A stretch of DNA of 64,000 nt from Christiangramia echinicola DSM 19838 (GCF_000423065.1 NZ_AUHG01000016.1:162672-226671), one strand, 5' to 3'; shown: positions 37,758 through 47,094, counted from the stretch's first letter. Notes: generated by a model from the sequence alone, not told the origin. Made by a program: numbers and translations.

Positions 37758-38666
37758 ATGAAATATTTAGCTATTATTTTTCTATTAGTCTTTTCATCAG
37801 TTTCATGTCAGGAGCAGGATTGCCTTGAATTTGAGGACGGTGTGATAGCCTATCAAACTTTTGGTCAGGGATTTCCGGTTCTTATAATCAATGGTGGCCC
37901 GGGTATGAATAGTAAAGGATTTGAGTCTCTGGCAAAATTACTTTCAGAAAATAATAAAGTCATAATTTATGATCAAAGAGGTACCGGTAAATCTGTTCTT
38001 AATGAAATGAGCGCTTCGAATATGACCATAGAACTTATGGTGGGGGATATTGAAAGGCTTAGAGAGCATTTAGGGTATAAAAGCTGGATTATATTGGGCC
38101 AATCATTCGGAGGCATGCTGGCTTATGCATATGCTGCTAAACATCCTGATAGAGTTCAAGCAATGGTGCAGTCCCATAGTGGAGGGATGAGCCTGAGAAA
38201 TGTCGCAAGTTTTAATGTGCGTAATGGTCTTACTTCTTCAGAAAATGACAGTTTAGATCATTATTCTCTATTAATACAAAGAAATCCTGAAAATGAGGAG
38301 TTTCAGAAGAAAAGAGCCCTGTTCATGGCCAAAGCTTATGTTGTAGGTAGCGAGCATGAAGAGACTATTTCAGAAAGATTACTTCAGGTGAACCGCGAAA
38401 TAAACTCCATGTTATGGGAAGATATGCGTTTGAATATTTTTGACAAAACAGAAGAAATGAAGGAGTTTGAAAAGAATTTATTGATTATGCATGGTTTGCA
38501 GGATGTGGTGCCAGTAGATATCGCAGAGAATTCTCATAATATTCTGCCGAATTCGAAATTAGTTACTATGGGTAATTGTGGTCATTATGGATGGCTGGAC
38601 AGGCCAGAAGTTTATCTGAAAGAGGTAAAAGCTTTCCTAAGGACAAATTCTGAACAAATAAATTGA
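37758..38666 (+). CDS. Exported alpha/beta hydrolase (proline iminopeptidase-like)
   Basis: Start at ATG 37758 (MKYLAIIFLLVFSSVSC gives a lipobox, Cys17). The 302-residue enzyme has the oxyanion segment INGGPGMNSKG (HGGPG-like), the nucleophile elbow GQSFGGM, an Asp in HGLQDVVP and the His in GNCGHYGWLDRP. HGGPG-type motifs and GQSxGG fit the proline iminopeptidase (S33) branch, so a periplasmic aminopeptidase acting on Pro-peptides is plausible, but other esterases share the fold. Confidence 0.82.
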   Translation: MKYLAIIFLLVFSSVSCQEQDCLEFEDGVIAYQTFGQGFPVLIINGGPGMNSKGFESLAKLLSENNKVIIYDQRGTGKSVLNEMSASNMTIELMVGDIERLREHLGYKSWIILGQSFGGMLAYAYAAKHPDRVQAMVQSHSGGMSLRNVASFNVRNGLTSSENDSLDHYSLLIQRNPENEEFQKKRALFMAKAYVVGSEHEETISERLLQVNREINSMLWEDMRLNIFDKTEEMKEFEKNLLIMHGLQDVVPVDIAENSHNILPNSKLVTMGNCGHYGWLDRPEVYLKEVKAFLRTNSEQIN

Positions 38667-38685
38667 TCAAAGAAGTTATTTCTTT

Positions 38686-38715
38686 TTGAATTTTAAAATA
38701 AAGCATTTTAATTTG
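38686..38715 (+). promoter_or_regulatory. Probable promoter of tRNA-Pro(GGG)
   Basis: TTG at 38686-38688 and TTAATTTG at 38708-38715 (one mismatch to TAnnTTTG) are 19 bases apart; the tRNA begins ten bases downstream. Confidence 0.5.
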
Positions 38716-38724
38716 CAGAAGAAT

Positions 38725-38798
38725 CGAGATGTGGCGCAGTCTGGTAGCGTATACGCCTGGGGGGCGTGGGGTCGCAGGTTCAAATCCTGTCATCTCGA
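38725..38798 (+). tRNA. tRNA-Pro, anticodon GGG
   Basis: A 74-base cloverleaf. Acceptor stem CGAGATG pairs with CATCTCG (38791-38797) and the discriminator is A. The anticodon stem TACGC/GCGTG encloses CTGGGGG, giving anticodon GGG. The T arm is GCAGG-TTCAAAT-CCTGT. CCA is not encoded. It is the second proline tRNA of the window, with a terminator following. Confidence 0.94.
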
Positions 38799-38810
38799 CT
38801 AAAACAGTAG

Positions 38811-38838
38811 GAAACCTCCTATTTCAAGGAGGTTTTTT
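38811..38838. terminator. Terminator after tRNA-Pro(GGG), shared with sbcC
   Basis: AAACCTCCT and AGGAGGTTT pair around ATTTCA, followed by seven T on the plus strand. It ends the tRNA transcript; sbcC converges from the right and stops at 38851. Confidence 0.85.
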
Positions 38839-38850
38839 TATTGCTCATTT

Positions 38851-41800
38851 TTAACTGATCTTGAGACTACTGTAGCCCTGTCCATTTCGACTGAGTTTTA
38901 TCTGTGTTGAAATTCTTTCTTTCAATGAGTCAACATGACTTATAATACCAATGGTTTTTGAGCTTTCTGCCTGTAATTTTTCCAGTGTATCCAGAGTTTG
39001 ATCCAGGGTTTCAGGATCCAGGGTTCCAAAACCTTCATCGATGAATAAGCTATTGATCTCTACATTTTTTGAAGCAAGGTCAGATAAAGCTAAAGCCATA
39101 CTTAGGCTGAGGATAAAAGTTTCACCACCAGATAAGGTTTTTACAGATCTACGCTGTCCACCCATATGTTCATCGATGGCTACCAGTCCGTCATCTTCTT
39201 CTTCGGTTGGTTTATCAATGAGGTAACGGTCGCTTAGTCCCTGTAGTCTGATATTTGCCAGTTTTATGAGTCGGCTTAAAGTGAGGTCCTGCGCAAAATC
39301 GTTGAATTTATTACCGGTACGATCACCAATCAATTCATTGAGCATACGCCATCTCCGGGTTTGCTTTTCTTTTTCAGCAATTTCCTCCTGAAGCTTGTTC
39401 ATCTTTATAAGGTCATGCTCATGATTCTTAATCAATCGATCCAACTCCTTGCATGTTTCAGTTACTAGTTGAGCCTGTTCATTTTGGTCTTTGAGTTTTT
39501 CCCTAAGCTCTTCTTCTTTAATATTGGAATCTTTCTTCTGGAATTCTTCCAGCTGGTTTTTAAGGATCTTAATTGAAGCCCGGGCATCGTTTATTCTCTT
39601 TTCTATTTGCTGTCGTTCTATTCGTAACCTATGAACCTCGGCATCTGGCATCAAGGCAGAAAATCCTGTTGTGATAGATGCAAAGCCCTTCTCTAGCAAC
39701 ACTTGTTCCAGTTCTTTCTCCAGAATTTGCAACTGCTTCTCCTTTTCACCAACTTGCTGCGTAAGTTTCTCCTGATGGTTATTTAAATTTTTGAGTTCGC
39801 TTACCAGGCTAATCCATCGGTTTTGAAATTGTTCGACATCTTGTTGTATATCTTTTCCGGTATATAGTTTATCAAGCTTCTCCTTTAGAAGTTTTCCTTC
39901 CTGTAGAATAGCCTGTAATTTTTCCAGTATTGGCAGGGAGGTTTTTAAATGTTGAAGTTTTGAATGAGCTTTTGCATATTCAGATAATTCTTCAAGCTTT
40001 TTTTCCAGCTGGTCACAACGATCTTCAAGTTCACGTAAGTTTTCGGCTTCGGTTAATTCACTGAATTTTTCTTTAAACCCGGTCTTTATATCCTGTAGAT
40101 CTTTGTTTATTTCTTTATTCTTTAATTCAAGTTCCTCTGCTTGCTTTTTATAATTAGAAAAGTTGGTAACATAGATATTCAGTTTGCGGGATTGTTCTTC
40201 GAGCTGCGTCTCTACTTTTTTCATTTCCAGTTCAAGCTGATCATCTTTTTCCGGTAAGTATTTAGCATAAGGATGATCTAAACTACCACAAAGTGGACAT
40301 GCTTCACCATCTTTTAATTTATGTCGGTGCTGTTCCAGGCTTGCTTTTAAGAGTTGATTTTCCCTTTTTAACTTAAGGTTTTCCAGAACCGTTTTACCTG
40401 AGTTCACCTGTGTTTTTTGCTTTTCTATTTCCGCAGGAAGGGATTTCAAATGAGGTTGCAGTTTCTCGTATTCTACAGAATTTCTTTTGAGTTCCTTATA
40501 TTTTTCTTCAATCACAGCATACTCCCTGGAAGCTTCCCGCGTAATTTTATATTCCCGCTGAAGTTTATTTTTTAATGCTTCAATTTCATCAGAACTGGAG
40601 ACCTCAAATTTATCCTTCCAGGTTCTTATAGAATTGCCGGTTTCTTCAATGCCTTGTATTATTTCCTTTCTTGAATGATCTGGATTGGACTCGTTTAGTG
40701 ATAGTCCAACGGCATTAAGCTCTGAATCTAGTTTAGATTTTTCCAGCCTGTAATCAATCCCTTTTTCTTTTTTCTTCTCCAGTAGATCCTGGATCCTGGT
40801 TCTGAATTGGTTTAGGTTTTCAGAAATATTATCTGAATTCGTAGCTGTATGCGTGAATTCTGAAACCTCAGCGATCAGTGTTGCGGTTCTTTCTGAATTT
40901 GATTCAATATCTTTTTTGACTTGGGAAACCTCAGCATTTAAATTTTTGATTTCCTTTTTCAGTAGGTCCCAACTTCGTAGTGAATCCGAAATATCCTGAA
41001 CTTTTTCATGCTGCTTTAAAGGAGCACCATGAGCTGAATCGAAAACTTTCAGTTCCTTTTCTGCAGCATTCCCTTCATCTTTTGAAATTCCTGTCGCTTT
41101 AGTTTTCTTTTGAATTTCTTCTTTTAACTCCAGGGATCTTTTAAGCTTTTCAATTTCTTGGTTACACTTTTCCTGGACTTCAGTCTTACTTTTCAGGTCT
41201 GCTTTCTTTTGTTCAAGGACCTCATCTGCCAGGAGATTATCCTTAAGTATCTTTATCTCATGAAGCTGTTGCTCGATATCCTTATTTAACAGACTATTTT
41301 TTTCGTAAATTTTCTGGCCTATAGTCCTGTATATACCTGTTCCAGTAATTTTTTCAAGTAAAGCGCCTCTATCTTTTTTGGTCACTTTCAGGAACTGGGC
41401 GAATTCTCCCTGTGCCAGCAAAGCGGCTTTGATGAACTGGTCATAACTAAGGCCTATCAATTGCTCATTTTTCTCTGGAACTTCAGATTTTTTATCGGTG
41501 ATTAGTTCCTGTATCTGATGGTCATATATTTCCATGTCATTATCGCGAAGCTTTTCATTGCGATTGGTAGAAATACTCCATTGAGAACTAAATGTTCCAT
41601 ATTTACATTCATAGGTAACCCTGGCTATTGCTTCCTTTTGATTTCTGGTAAGAATGGTTCCGAATTTCTCAATATCTGTTTTAGAGATGGGCCTGCTGCC
41701 CGGAATCCTGGGAATTTTGCCATAGATCGCCAGTGAGATTACATCCAGAATAGTACTTTTTCCGCTTCCGGTTGGTCCTGTAATAGCAAAAAGCGAACTG

Positions 41801-41886
41801 CTAATAAATGGTTCCACTGTAAAATCGATCTCATGTTCTCCACGTAGGGAATTGATATTTTTAAAAGATATTTTCAGGATCTTCAT
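38851..41886 (-). CDS. sbcC: Nuclease SbcCD subunit C
   Basis: SbcC is the SMC-like ATPase of the SbcCD (Mre11-Rad50 type) complex that cleaves DNA hairpins and processes double-strand breaks. The 1011-residue protein has Walker A GPTGSGKST (37-45), a Q-loop (LLAQGEFAQFL), long antiparallel coiled coils (about 180-840), a central zinc hook CPLC, the ABC signature KTLSGGETFILSLSMALAL and Walker B SLFIDEGFGTLD. It overlaps the end of sbcD by four bases. Length and motifs are complete. Confidence 0.96.
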   Translation of the reverse strand: MKILKISFKNINSLRGEHEIDFTVEPFISSSLFAITGPTGSGKSTILDVISLAIYGKIPRIPGSRPISKTDIEKFGTILTRNQKEAIARVTYECKYGTFSSQWSISTNRNEKLRDNDMEIYDHQIQELITDKKSEVPEKNEQLIGLSYDQFIKAALLAQGEFAQFLKVTKKDRGALLEKITGTGIYRTIGQKIYEKNSLLNKDIEQQLHEIKILKDNLLADEVLEQKKADLKSKTEVQEKCNQEIEKLKRSLELKEEIQKKTKATGISKDEGNAAEKELKVFDSAHGAPLKQHEKVQDISDSLRSWDLLKKEIKNLNAEVSQVKKDIESNSERTATLIAEVSEFTHTATNSDNISENLNQFRTRIQDLLEKKKEKGIDYRLEKSKLDSELNAVGLSLNESNPDHSRKEIIQGIEETGNSIRTWKDKFEVSSSDEIEALKNKLQREYKITREASREYAVIEEKYKELKRNSVEYEKLQPHLKSLPAEIEKQKTQVNSGKTVLENLKLKRENQLLKASLEQHRHKLKDGEACPLCGSLDHPYAKYLPEKDDQLELEMKKVETQLEEQSRKLNIYVTNFSNYKKQAEELELKNKEINKDLQDIKTGFKEKFSELTEAENLRELEDRCDQLEKKLEELSEYAKAHSKLQHLKTSLPILEKLQAILQEGKLLKEKLDKLYTGKDIQQDVEQFQNRWISLVSELKNLNNHQEKLTQQVGEKEKQLQILEKELEQVLLEKGFASITTGFSALMPDAEVHRLRIERQQIEKRINDARASIKILKNQLEEFQKKDSNIKEEELREKLKDQNEQAQLVTETCKELDRLIKNHEHDLIKMNKLQEEIAEKEKQTRRWRMLNELIGDRTGNKFNDFAQDLTLSRLIKLANIRLQGLSDRYLIDKPTEEEDDGLVAIDEHMGGQRRSVKTLSGGETFILSLSMALALSDLASKNVEINSLFIDEGFGTLDPETLDQTLDTLEKLQAESSKTIGIISHVDSLKERISTQIKLSRNGQGYSSLKIS

Positions 41887-43106
41887 TGCACCGGCTTTTC
41901 AGATTGCTGTACTTCTTCCAGAATTTCGTCAAAAGCACTTAAAATTTCTTTCTTAGCTTCTTGATCATATTCATGATTCTCGATAAGCTCCAGGAAAACA
42001 TCCTTTGGTTTTAGATCTTCTAATTGTTGAGTTTCAGAATATAGTTCTGAAGTTCCTTTTGTTTGATTTTTGAATTGTGCTCTTTGCTTCACAATGACAA
42101 ATCCGGGTTTCTCAAAATTGTTTACGAGTTGATCCAGCGCGTAAATTTTCTGAGCGTCATATTGATCTTCTATCAGGTCTATTTCTATTAATGAATGTAG
42201 ATCATTAGTTGCAACCAGATCATTCAGTTTTTGCTGAATTTTAGATATAGTACCGCTTATCCTTATCAGCTTCCTGAAAACAGGTAAAGGAATACTTTCC
42301 GGTTCCCAGCCTTTTTGAGTATCTAAAACCAGCACCCTTTTATCATCCTTTCTTTCGCTGAAGGAAAGTGGAATAGGAGAACCGCTATAATAAACCGGGA
42401 TTGCAGCATTTACTTTTTGAGGCTTATGGATATGTCCCAGGGCAACATACGAGAAATGATCACCAAATTCAGAAGCCTTAAAGGCCGCTAAATTACCGAT
42501 CTGAATATCCCGTTCGCTTTCTGAAGATTCTATACCGGCAGTATATAAATGTCCCATGGTGATCACCGGAATATCAGGATAACTGGTTTTACAAATTTCG
42601 GCTACAGTATGAAAGATATCTTTGATCCCCTCCCTGATCGCTTCTATTCTATCCTCATAATTAGTTACCCCTGCGCCCGATCTTAGATCGGCATCGCGTA
42701 GGTAGGGAATAGCGGCTACGACAAGTTCCACCTCTTTTTTATTATTGTAAATCGGGACTAAAGTTTCTTCAAGGTCTACAGGCAAGCCTCCAATCACATT
42801 CATGTCTAAAGCTCTAAGGAGATCCTTAGGAGCATCCAGCATTGCCGGAGAATCATGATTCCCACCTGTGGCGATGATCTTGCATTCTAATTGCTGAAGT
42901 TTAACCAGGGCCTGGTAATACTGTTTTCGTGCTTCAGAAGAAGGATTTGCCAGGTCAAAAATATCACCGGAGATCAATAGCACCTCTATCTTTTCAGACC
43001 TTATATAATCTACAAGCCAGTTTATGAAAAGATCGAAATCCTCATTTAGCTCGTGTTTATGTAGTTTTTTACCAATATGCCAGTCGGCAGTGTGGAGTAT
43101 TTTCAT
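41883..43106 (-). CDS. sbcD: Nuclease SbcCD subunit D
   Basis: SbcD is the Mre11-type manganese-dependent exo/endonuclease. The 407-residue protein begins MKILHTADWHIGKKLHKHEL and has GDIFDLANPS, GGNHDSPAMLD, GHLYTAG and ALGHIHKPQ metal ligands, followed by the capping domain and a C-terminal helix that docks to SbcC. It is upstream of sbcC with a four-base overlap. The upstream region (43107-43644) holds its promoter and the remnant of another gene. Confidence 0.96.
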   Translation of the reverse strand: MKILHTADWHIGKKLHKHELNEDFDLFINWLVDYIRSEKIEVLLISGDIFDLANPSSEARKQYYQALVKLQQLECKIIATGGNHDSPAMLDAPKDLLRALDMNVIGGLPVDLEETLVPIYNNKKEVELVVAAIPYLRDADLRSGAGVTNYEDRIEAIREGIKDIFHTVAEICKTSYPDIPVITMGHLYTAGIESSESERDIQIGNLAAFKASEFGDHFSYVALGHIHKPQKVNAAIPVYYSGSPIPLSFSERKDDKRVLVLDTQKGWEPESIPLPVFRKLIRISGTISKIQQKLNDLVATNDLHSLIEIDLIEDQYDAQKIYALDQLVNNFEKPGFVIVKQRAQFKNQTKGTSELYSETQQLEDLKPKDVFLELIENHEYDQEAKKEILSAFDEILEEVQQSEKPVQ

Positions 43107-43220
43107 AGTAATGGAACTTACCCTGCAAAGTAATTAAGTTTTAACGCCATTTCAAGTCGTGTTAATTATTTATATACAATTATTATTAAGAAGTTGCCAC
43201 TTAGAAATTTTGATTGAAGC

Positions 43221-43409
43221 CTAAGTTGCTGTTTCTTTTTCCACCGTTTTCCCCTTTTCAAAATACAGCCTGATATCTTCAGAAATTAAATATAAACAGG
43301 GCACAATAATTAGAATTATCGAGGTGGCAAAAACGATCCCGAATCCTAAGGAGATGGCCATTGGTATAAGATAATAGGCCTGGCTGGAGGTTTCAAGATA
43401 GGGGTAAAG
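43221..43409 (-). pseudogene. 3' remnant of an RND efflux transporter permease
   Basis: On the minus strand 62 codons before a TAG (43221-43223) read [20 protein letters not shown] then [20 protein letters not shown] then [12 protein letters not shown]. This is the last membrane helix and tail of AcrB/HME-type RND permeases ([19 protein letters not shown]...VPCLYLI.EDI). A stop codon sits directly upstream (43410-43412) and no more of the gene precedes it. The rest, which would be about 1000 codons, has been lost by deletion. Confidence 0.85.
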
Positions 43410-43582
43410 CTATTAACAGGATTCTCCTTAATTAACGCCTGCAATATTATTATTTAATTAACAATGGTTAAGAGGTTTAGGTGTGATATGAGTAGATATA
43501 GGCATTTCGGGAAGGTTAATACTCAGAGAAGATAAAAGATATTCTTTTTAAAAAAATTCACAAATTTCTTAATCCAGCGATT

Positions 43583-43631
43583 TTTAAAAAAAAAGGACAC
43601 TGATTTCCGCTGCATCAGTGTCCTTTTTTTG
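43583..43631 (-). terminator. Terminator after tonB
   Basis: GGACACTGAT and ATCAGTGTCC form a ten-pair hairpin with a nine-base loop, with A and T runs on the two sides. It lies 14 bases after the tonB stop at 43645. Confidence 0.9.
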
Positions 43632-43644
43632 AATTATAGTTGAG

Positions 43645-44385
43645 TTATGCGGGAGGTCTTACTTCAAAGACAATAGGTAAGCTATAGATCACGCCAACCG
43701 GACGGTTTCGCTGATGACCCGGAGTCATTTTTGGTAAAAGGTTGATCACTCTAATGGCTTCAGCCTCCAGATCTTTATGCGGAGCCCGAGCCCTAATATT
43801 TGTTACTTCACCTGAGGAATCGATTTTAAATACAACCATTATTCTGTGAATACCTTTTAGTCCTAAAGTGGCTCCGAGCCCATTATTAAATTCTTTGGCC
43901 ACATGATCCTGCACTTTTTGAGACATACAATGTTTTTTTGCTTCATTTCCAACTTCATTTTCACATCCAGGATAGATGGGGACATTGGCAATAAGTACGA
44001 AGGGAATATCCTCTATTTCTTCTTCCAGATTTCCTTCCACCACCTGTGAAACCTCAACGATATATTCCATTCTGTCGTCCAAACTGCTCTCGGTAGATTG
44101 GATTTCAGTTTCCTCAATTTCCAGATGGTCCTCAACAACCTCTATTATTTCAGGAACCGGAGGAGGTGGATGGGGAGGAGCTACCGGAGTTTTCATCTCT
44201 GTAATTGGGATGTCTTCCGTTAAAGTCATTTTTACCTGAACTTTTTGATCATCAAGTTCTGTACGATTATCAAACGACCACTCAATACCTATATATGAAA
44301 TTCCCAGGGTAATGATCAAACCAATCTGAAAGAAGATCATTTTATATTTATTTAAATCGGCTTTGGGATTTTTCTTGGAAATCAT
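43645..44385 (-). CDS. TonB-family energy transducer
   Basis: A 246-residue protein with a basic N terminus, one membrane segment (about 14-32), a Pro-rich periplasmic linker (PVAPPHPPPPVPEIIEVVED, about 66-86), an acidic spacer and a C-terminal TonB domain with YPGCENEV, FNNGLGATLGLKGIHRIMVVFKIDSSGEV, ARAPHKDLEAEAIRVINLLPKMTPG and the RPVGVIYSLPIVFEV end. It couples proton-motive force to outer-membrane transport together with ExbB/ExbD. No receptor gene is adjacent. The YPGC motif is typical of Bacteroidota TonB proteins. Confidence 0.92.
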   Translation of the reverse strand: MISKKNPKADLNKYKMIFFQIGLIITLGISYIGIEWSFDNRTELDDQKVQVKMTLTEDIPITEMKTPVAPPHPPPPVPEIIEVVEDHLEIEETEIQSTESSLDDRMEYIVEVSQVVEGNLEEEIEDIPFVLIANVPIYPGCENEVGNEAKKHCMSQKVQDHVAKEFNNGLGATLGLKGIHRIMVVFKIDSSGEVTNIRARAPHKDLEAEAIRVINLLPKMTPGHQRNRPVGVIYSLPIVFEVRPPA

Positions 44386-44443
44386 GGCTTATCTATTTAA
44401 AGGATTTCTAATAATTATGTTTTAAAGTTAGAGATGGTATAGA

Positions 44444-44475
44444 TGAATAATCATGACGATTGTCATGATTATTCA
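44444..44475. promoter_or_regulatory. Perfect 14-bp inverted repeat in the tonB-racemase divergent region
   Basis: TGAATAATCATGAC (44444-44457) and GTCATGATTATTCA (44462-44475) are exact inverted repeats around GATT. The site lies about 48 bases before the racemase ATG and 59 bases before the tonB start. It could be a dimeric regulator operator or an RNA hairpin in either leader. No T run follows, so it is not an ordinary terminator. Confidence 0.6.
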
Positions 44476-44523
44476 CATTGATCTGGACTAATTTTAATAA
44501 TTATTCACTTAGAAACTTTAGAT

Positions 44524-45222
44524 ATGAAGACTTTAGGCTTAATAGGAGGTACCTCATGGCATTCCACGGTGGTATATTATAGAAAGATCAACGAGCTGGT
44601 TGCCAATAAAATTGGAGGCTGGGAGAATCCACCGATGATCATTTACAGTTTAAATATCAAACTTATGCGAGAACAGAATATTCCTAAGATCAAGGCAGAA
44701 TATCTGAAGATCGCCCGTAAACTTGAAGATGCCGGAGCAGAGGCGATCATTATTTGCGCTAATACTCCTCATATGGTATTTGAATATGTTCAGCCATTAA
44801 TCAGGATTCCAATTATACATATTGGTGATGCAATAGGAGCGGAGGCTCGGAAACATAATATTAAGAAACTCGGTTTACTAGGTAACAGGCCCACGATGAC
44901 AGGTTCTTTTATTCAGGATAGATTGAAAAAAGGTTATGAAATTGAAACTTTAATCCCGGATGCTGAATATATTGATAGCGCGCATAACTATATATCGTCG
45001 GAACTTACCCAGGGAAAATTCACCGATGAAGCCAAGAAATTTTTTAAGCAGCAAATGGAACTTTTAAAAGACCGTGGGGTAGAAGGTATTATCCTTGGGT
45101 GTACAGAATTACCAATACTTCTAGATCAAAAAGATTTTGATTTGCCGTTATTTTCGACCACAGATCTGCATATTCAAAAAGCGGTAGATTTTATATTGGA
45201 AAAGGTCTCAACCGTTTCATGA
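44524..45222 (+). CDS. Aspartate/glutamate racemase family protein
   Basis: A 232-residue cofactor-independent racemase. It starts MKTLGLIGGTSWHSTVVYYRKINELV, typical of the YgeA/aspartate racemase group, and has both catalytic Cys motifs: ICANTPHMV (first Cys, about residue 79) and ILGCTELPILL (second Cys, about residue 192). The enzyme interconverts D- and L-amino acids, usually Asp, Glu or broad substrates. It stands alone, divergent from tonB. Confidence 0.9.
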   Translation: MKTLGLIGGTSWHSTVVYYRKINELVANKIGGWENPPMIIYSLNIKLMREQNIPKIKAEYLKIARKLEDAGAEAIIICANTPHMVFEYVQPLIRIPIIHIGDAIGAEARKHNIKKLGLLGNRPTMTGSFIQDRLKKGYEIETLIPDAEYIDSAHNYISSELTQGKFTDEAKKFFKQQMELLKDRGVEGIILGCTELPILLDQKDFDLPLFSTTDLHIQKAVDFILEKVSTVS

Positions 45223-45400
45223 ATATCCTCTTTACTAACATGAGTCAGTTCTTGCTTTATGTGCAGGAAATAATTGCTGGAACATTTGCCATTTTCTGTT
45301 AACTTTTCCCGCTATCTTTCTGATAACTGATTTTGTTTGTGTCTGCCCTATATACAGGATATTTGGGTGTCGTGCCTGTAACGCCTGGTATGAGAACATA

Positions 45401-45430
45401 AAAAAGCTGAACCTTATGTTCAGCTTTTTT
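45401..45430. terminator. Terminator between racemase and Hsp20
   Basis: AAAAAAGCTGAAC and GTTCAGCTTTTTT pair perfectly around CTTAT. It serves both convergent genes. Confidence 0.9.
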
Positions 45431-45438
45431 AATTTGGA

Positions 45439-45882
45439 TTACGAAATTTCAATTTGTTTTTTATGAGGTTTCAAAGCCTTTTCGTCTTTCATCAATTGAA
45501 GTTTTAAAACTCCATTTTTATATTTGGCTTTTACATCTTTTGAAGTATCCACACTTTTTGGTAATTGAAGGGTTCTATGAAAATTAGAATAGCTGAACTC
45601 CTTCCTGGTGTAACCGTCTTCATCTTCTATATCTTCCATGCTTTTTTGAGCTGAAACATACAGAAGATCATCTTCTATACTCACTTCGAAATCTTCTTTG
45701 GAAAATCCAGGAACAGCAAATTCAATTTGAAAGTCATCTTCATGTTCCATTACATTCATCGCAGGAAGATCTTTTCTAGTAGTAAAGAATTCATCTTCAA
45801 AGAAATCATCTAATCCAAAGGATCTGGCGATACCGCCATTCATCCAGGGAAATCTTTGTTTTGGTGATTTAACTAGTGACAT
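45439..45882 (-). CDS. Small heat shock protein, Hsp20/alpha-crystallin family
   Basis: A 147-residue chaperone. The N-terminal segment (QRFPWMNGGIARSFGLDDFFEDEF) is followed by the alpha-crystallin domain (about 42-130; MNVMEHEDDFQIEFAVPGFSKEDFEVSIEDDLLYVSAQK, EFSYSNFHRTLQLP) with the AKYKNGVLKLQL (A-x-x-x-n-GVL) signature, and a short C-terminal tail with KQIEIS (I-x-I motif). It holds unfolded proteins under stress. It is monocistronic; upstream is AT-rich. Confidence 0.94.
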   Translation of the reverse strand: MSLVKSPKQRFPWMNGGIARSFGLDDFFEDEFFTTRKDLPAMNVMEHEDDFQIEFAVPGFSKEDFEVSIEDDLLYVSAQKSMEDIEDEDGYTRKEFSYSNFHRTLQLPKSVDTSKDVKAKYKNGVLKLQLMKDEKALKPHKKQIEIS

Positions 45883-46042
45883 AACTTTAGATTTAAGTTT
45901 ATATTATTTTTTTTGCACTCTTGAATTTAAATCAATAAAAAAAGAAAAACCATGACCTTTGTCAGTTTTTAAATAACTTGTATTCAATATTTTAGAATAG
46001 TTTTAAGTATGTAAGGATTAACAGATATAAACAGAATTAAAA

Positions 46043-46429
46043 ATGGAATATTATTTTAAAAGAACCCTGGAGGCTACTTTTGATGAAGTTGAAAGCAGGG
46101 TGAAAAAAGAACTGGAGAAAGAAGGTTTTGGGGTATTAACCGAAATTAAATTAGAAGAGGCATTCAAAAAGAAACTGGATAAGGATTTCAGAAGATATCA
46201 CATTCTGGGTGCCTGCAATGCTCCCTATGCATTCGAAGCATTAATGGCTGAAGATAAAATTGGAACCATGTTACCCTGCAATGTAATTATTCAGGAATGG
46301 GAAGAAAACAAGATCGAGGTTGCCGCTGTAAATCCTGTGGCATCTATGCAGGCTGTAGAAAATGATGATCTAAACGGTACGGCCAGGGAAATCGCTAAAA
46401 AGCTTCTACGGGTCGTAGAAATGATCTAA
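46043..46429 (+). CDS. DUF302 domain protein
   Basis: A 128-residue cytoplasmic protein with the DUF302 pattern: MEYYFKRTLEATFDEVESRVKKELEKEGFGVLTEI, then YHILGACNAPYAFEALMAEDKIGTMLPCNVIIQE and a VAAVNPVASM end. The GACNP-like motif and the MLPCNV motif are the family's conserved points. Function is unknown; some members are stress-induced or linked to metal/sulfur genes. It is alone and convergent with a secreted protein, three bases apart. Confidence 0.88.
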   Translation: MEYYFKRTLEATFDEVESRVKKELEKEGFGVLTEIKLEEAFKKKLDKDFRRYHILGACNAPYAFEALMAEDKIGTMLPCNVIIQEWEENKIEVAAVNPVASMQAVENDDLNGTAREIAKKLLRVVEMI

Positions 46430-46432
46430 ATC

Positions 46433-47020
46433 TTAATTGCTTACCGGGCTAATCATGATATGTGCGCGATGAGTTCCGGGATCCATAAGCCACGGCATTC
46501 CAGGGTTATCAGGTTTTAATGGTAAGCCTGTGGACTCTGCTGTAGCATAAGGAATATAAACTACATACCTGAATTTTCCATTTTTAAGTTCTCCAGTAGT
46601 TTTATCATAATTATCAGTAGAACCAGAAAATACATAAAGAGTGCTGGGGCTATCGGGCATTTTCAATTTCCCGGATTCCACTTCTTCCTGACGGATCTTT
46701 CTTTTTTCAATTTCCGACTTTCCTTCCAGGCTTAATTCACGGCCGCGAGACATAAAAGGTTCTAGCTTTTTTGAATAACAGGTAACTTTAATTCCATCAA
46801 ATTCCGGATCATCTGCAATGCAGATCAGGTTATTCGTGCCTTTACGTAAAACTACTAAATCGCCCTGTTCATTATATCCATAGACCATCGCACCGCTTCG
46901 TGAATCTTCAGGAGCAGCTAGCATTGCTGTGGCAATTTGTATTTCGGCTGGAAGAATTTCAGATTGAGCATATGCAGAACCTGAAATTATCAGGAATATT
47001 AAAATTGAAAGATTGCGCAT
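46433..47020 (-). CDS. Secreted protein of unknown function
   Basis: I do not recognise this 195-residue protein. It has a signal peptide (about 1-19, ending SAYAQ) and a soluble domain with PEDSRSGAMVYGYNEQGDLVVLRKGTNNLICIADDP and the C-terminal MPWLMDPGTHRAHIMI. The sequence suggests a compact beta-rich periplasmic or secreted protein. It is a single gene upstream of no obvious partner. Confidence 0.7.
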   Translation of the reverse strand: MRNLSILIFLIISGSAYAQSEILPAEIQIATAMLAAPEDSRSGAMVYGYNEQGDLVVLRKGTNNLICIADDPEFDGIKVTCYSKKLEPFMSRGRELSLEGKSEIEKRKIRQEEVESGKLKMPDSPSTLYVFSGSTDNYDKTTGELKNGKFRYVVYIPYATAESTGLPLKPDNPGMPWLMDPGTHRAHIMISPVSN

Positions 47021-47094
47021 TGGAGTAAAGTTTTGTTGAAACTGATTTTACTTATTCCTAAATATAAGAAATATGATTTTGAAGAAACAAAGAC

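Larger units (their letters stand above)
43107..43644. other. Intergenic region with a decayed transporter end
   Basis: 538 bases. It holds the sbcD promoter region near 43107-43200, the 3' remnant of an RND efflux permease (43221-43409), and the tonB terminator hairpin (43583-43631). The part 43410-43580 shows no recognisable coding remnant. Confidence 0.6.

Noticed and set aside
38566..38793. Minus-strand open frame across tRNA-Pro(GGG)
   Set aside because: It is a translation of the tRNA antisense (a common false protein) and of the hydrolase end.
45240..45400. Possible DUF2892-like remnant (plus strand, pieces such as EIIAGTF and CPIYRIFG in two frames)
   Set aside because: Only short scattered matches with several stops; too weak for a pseudogene call.
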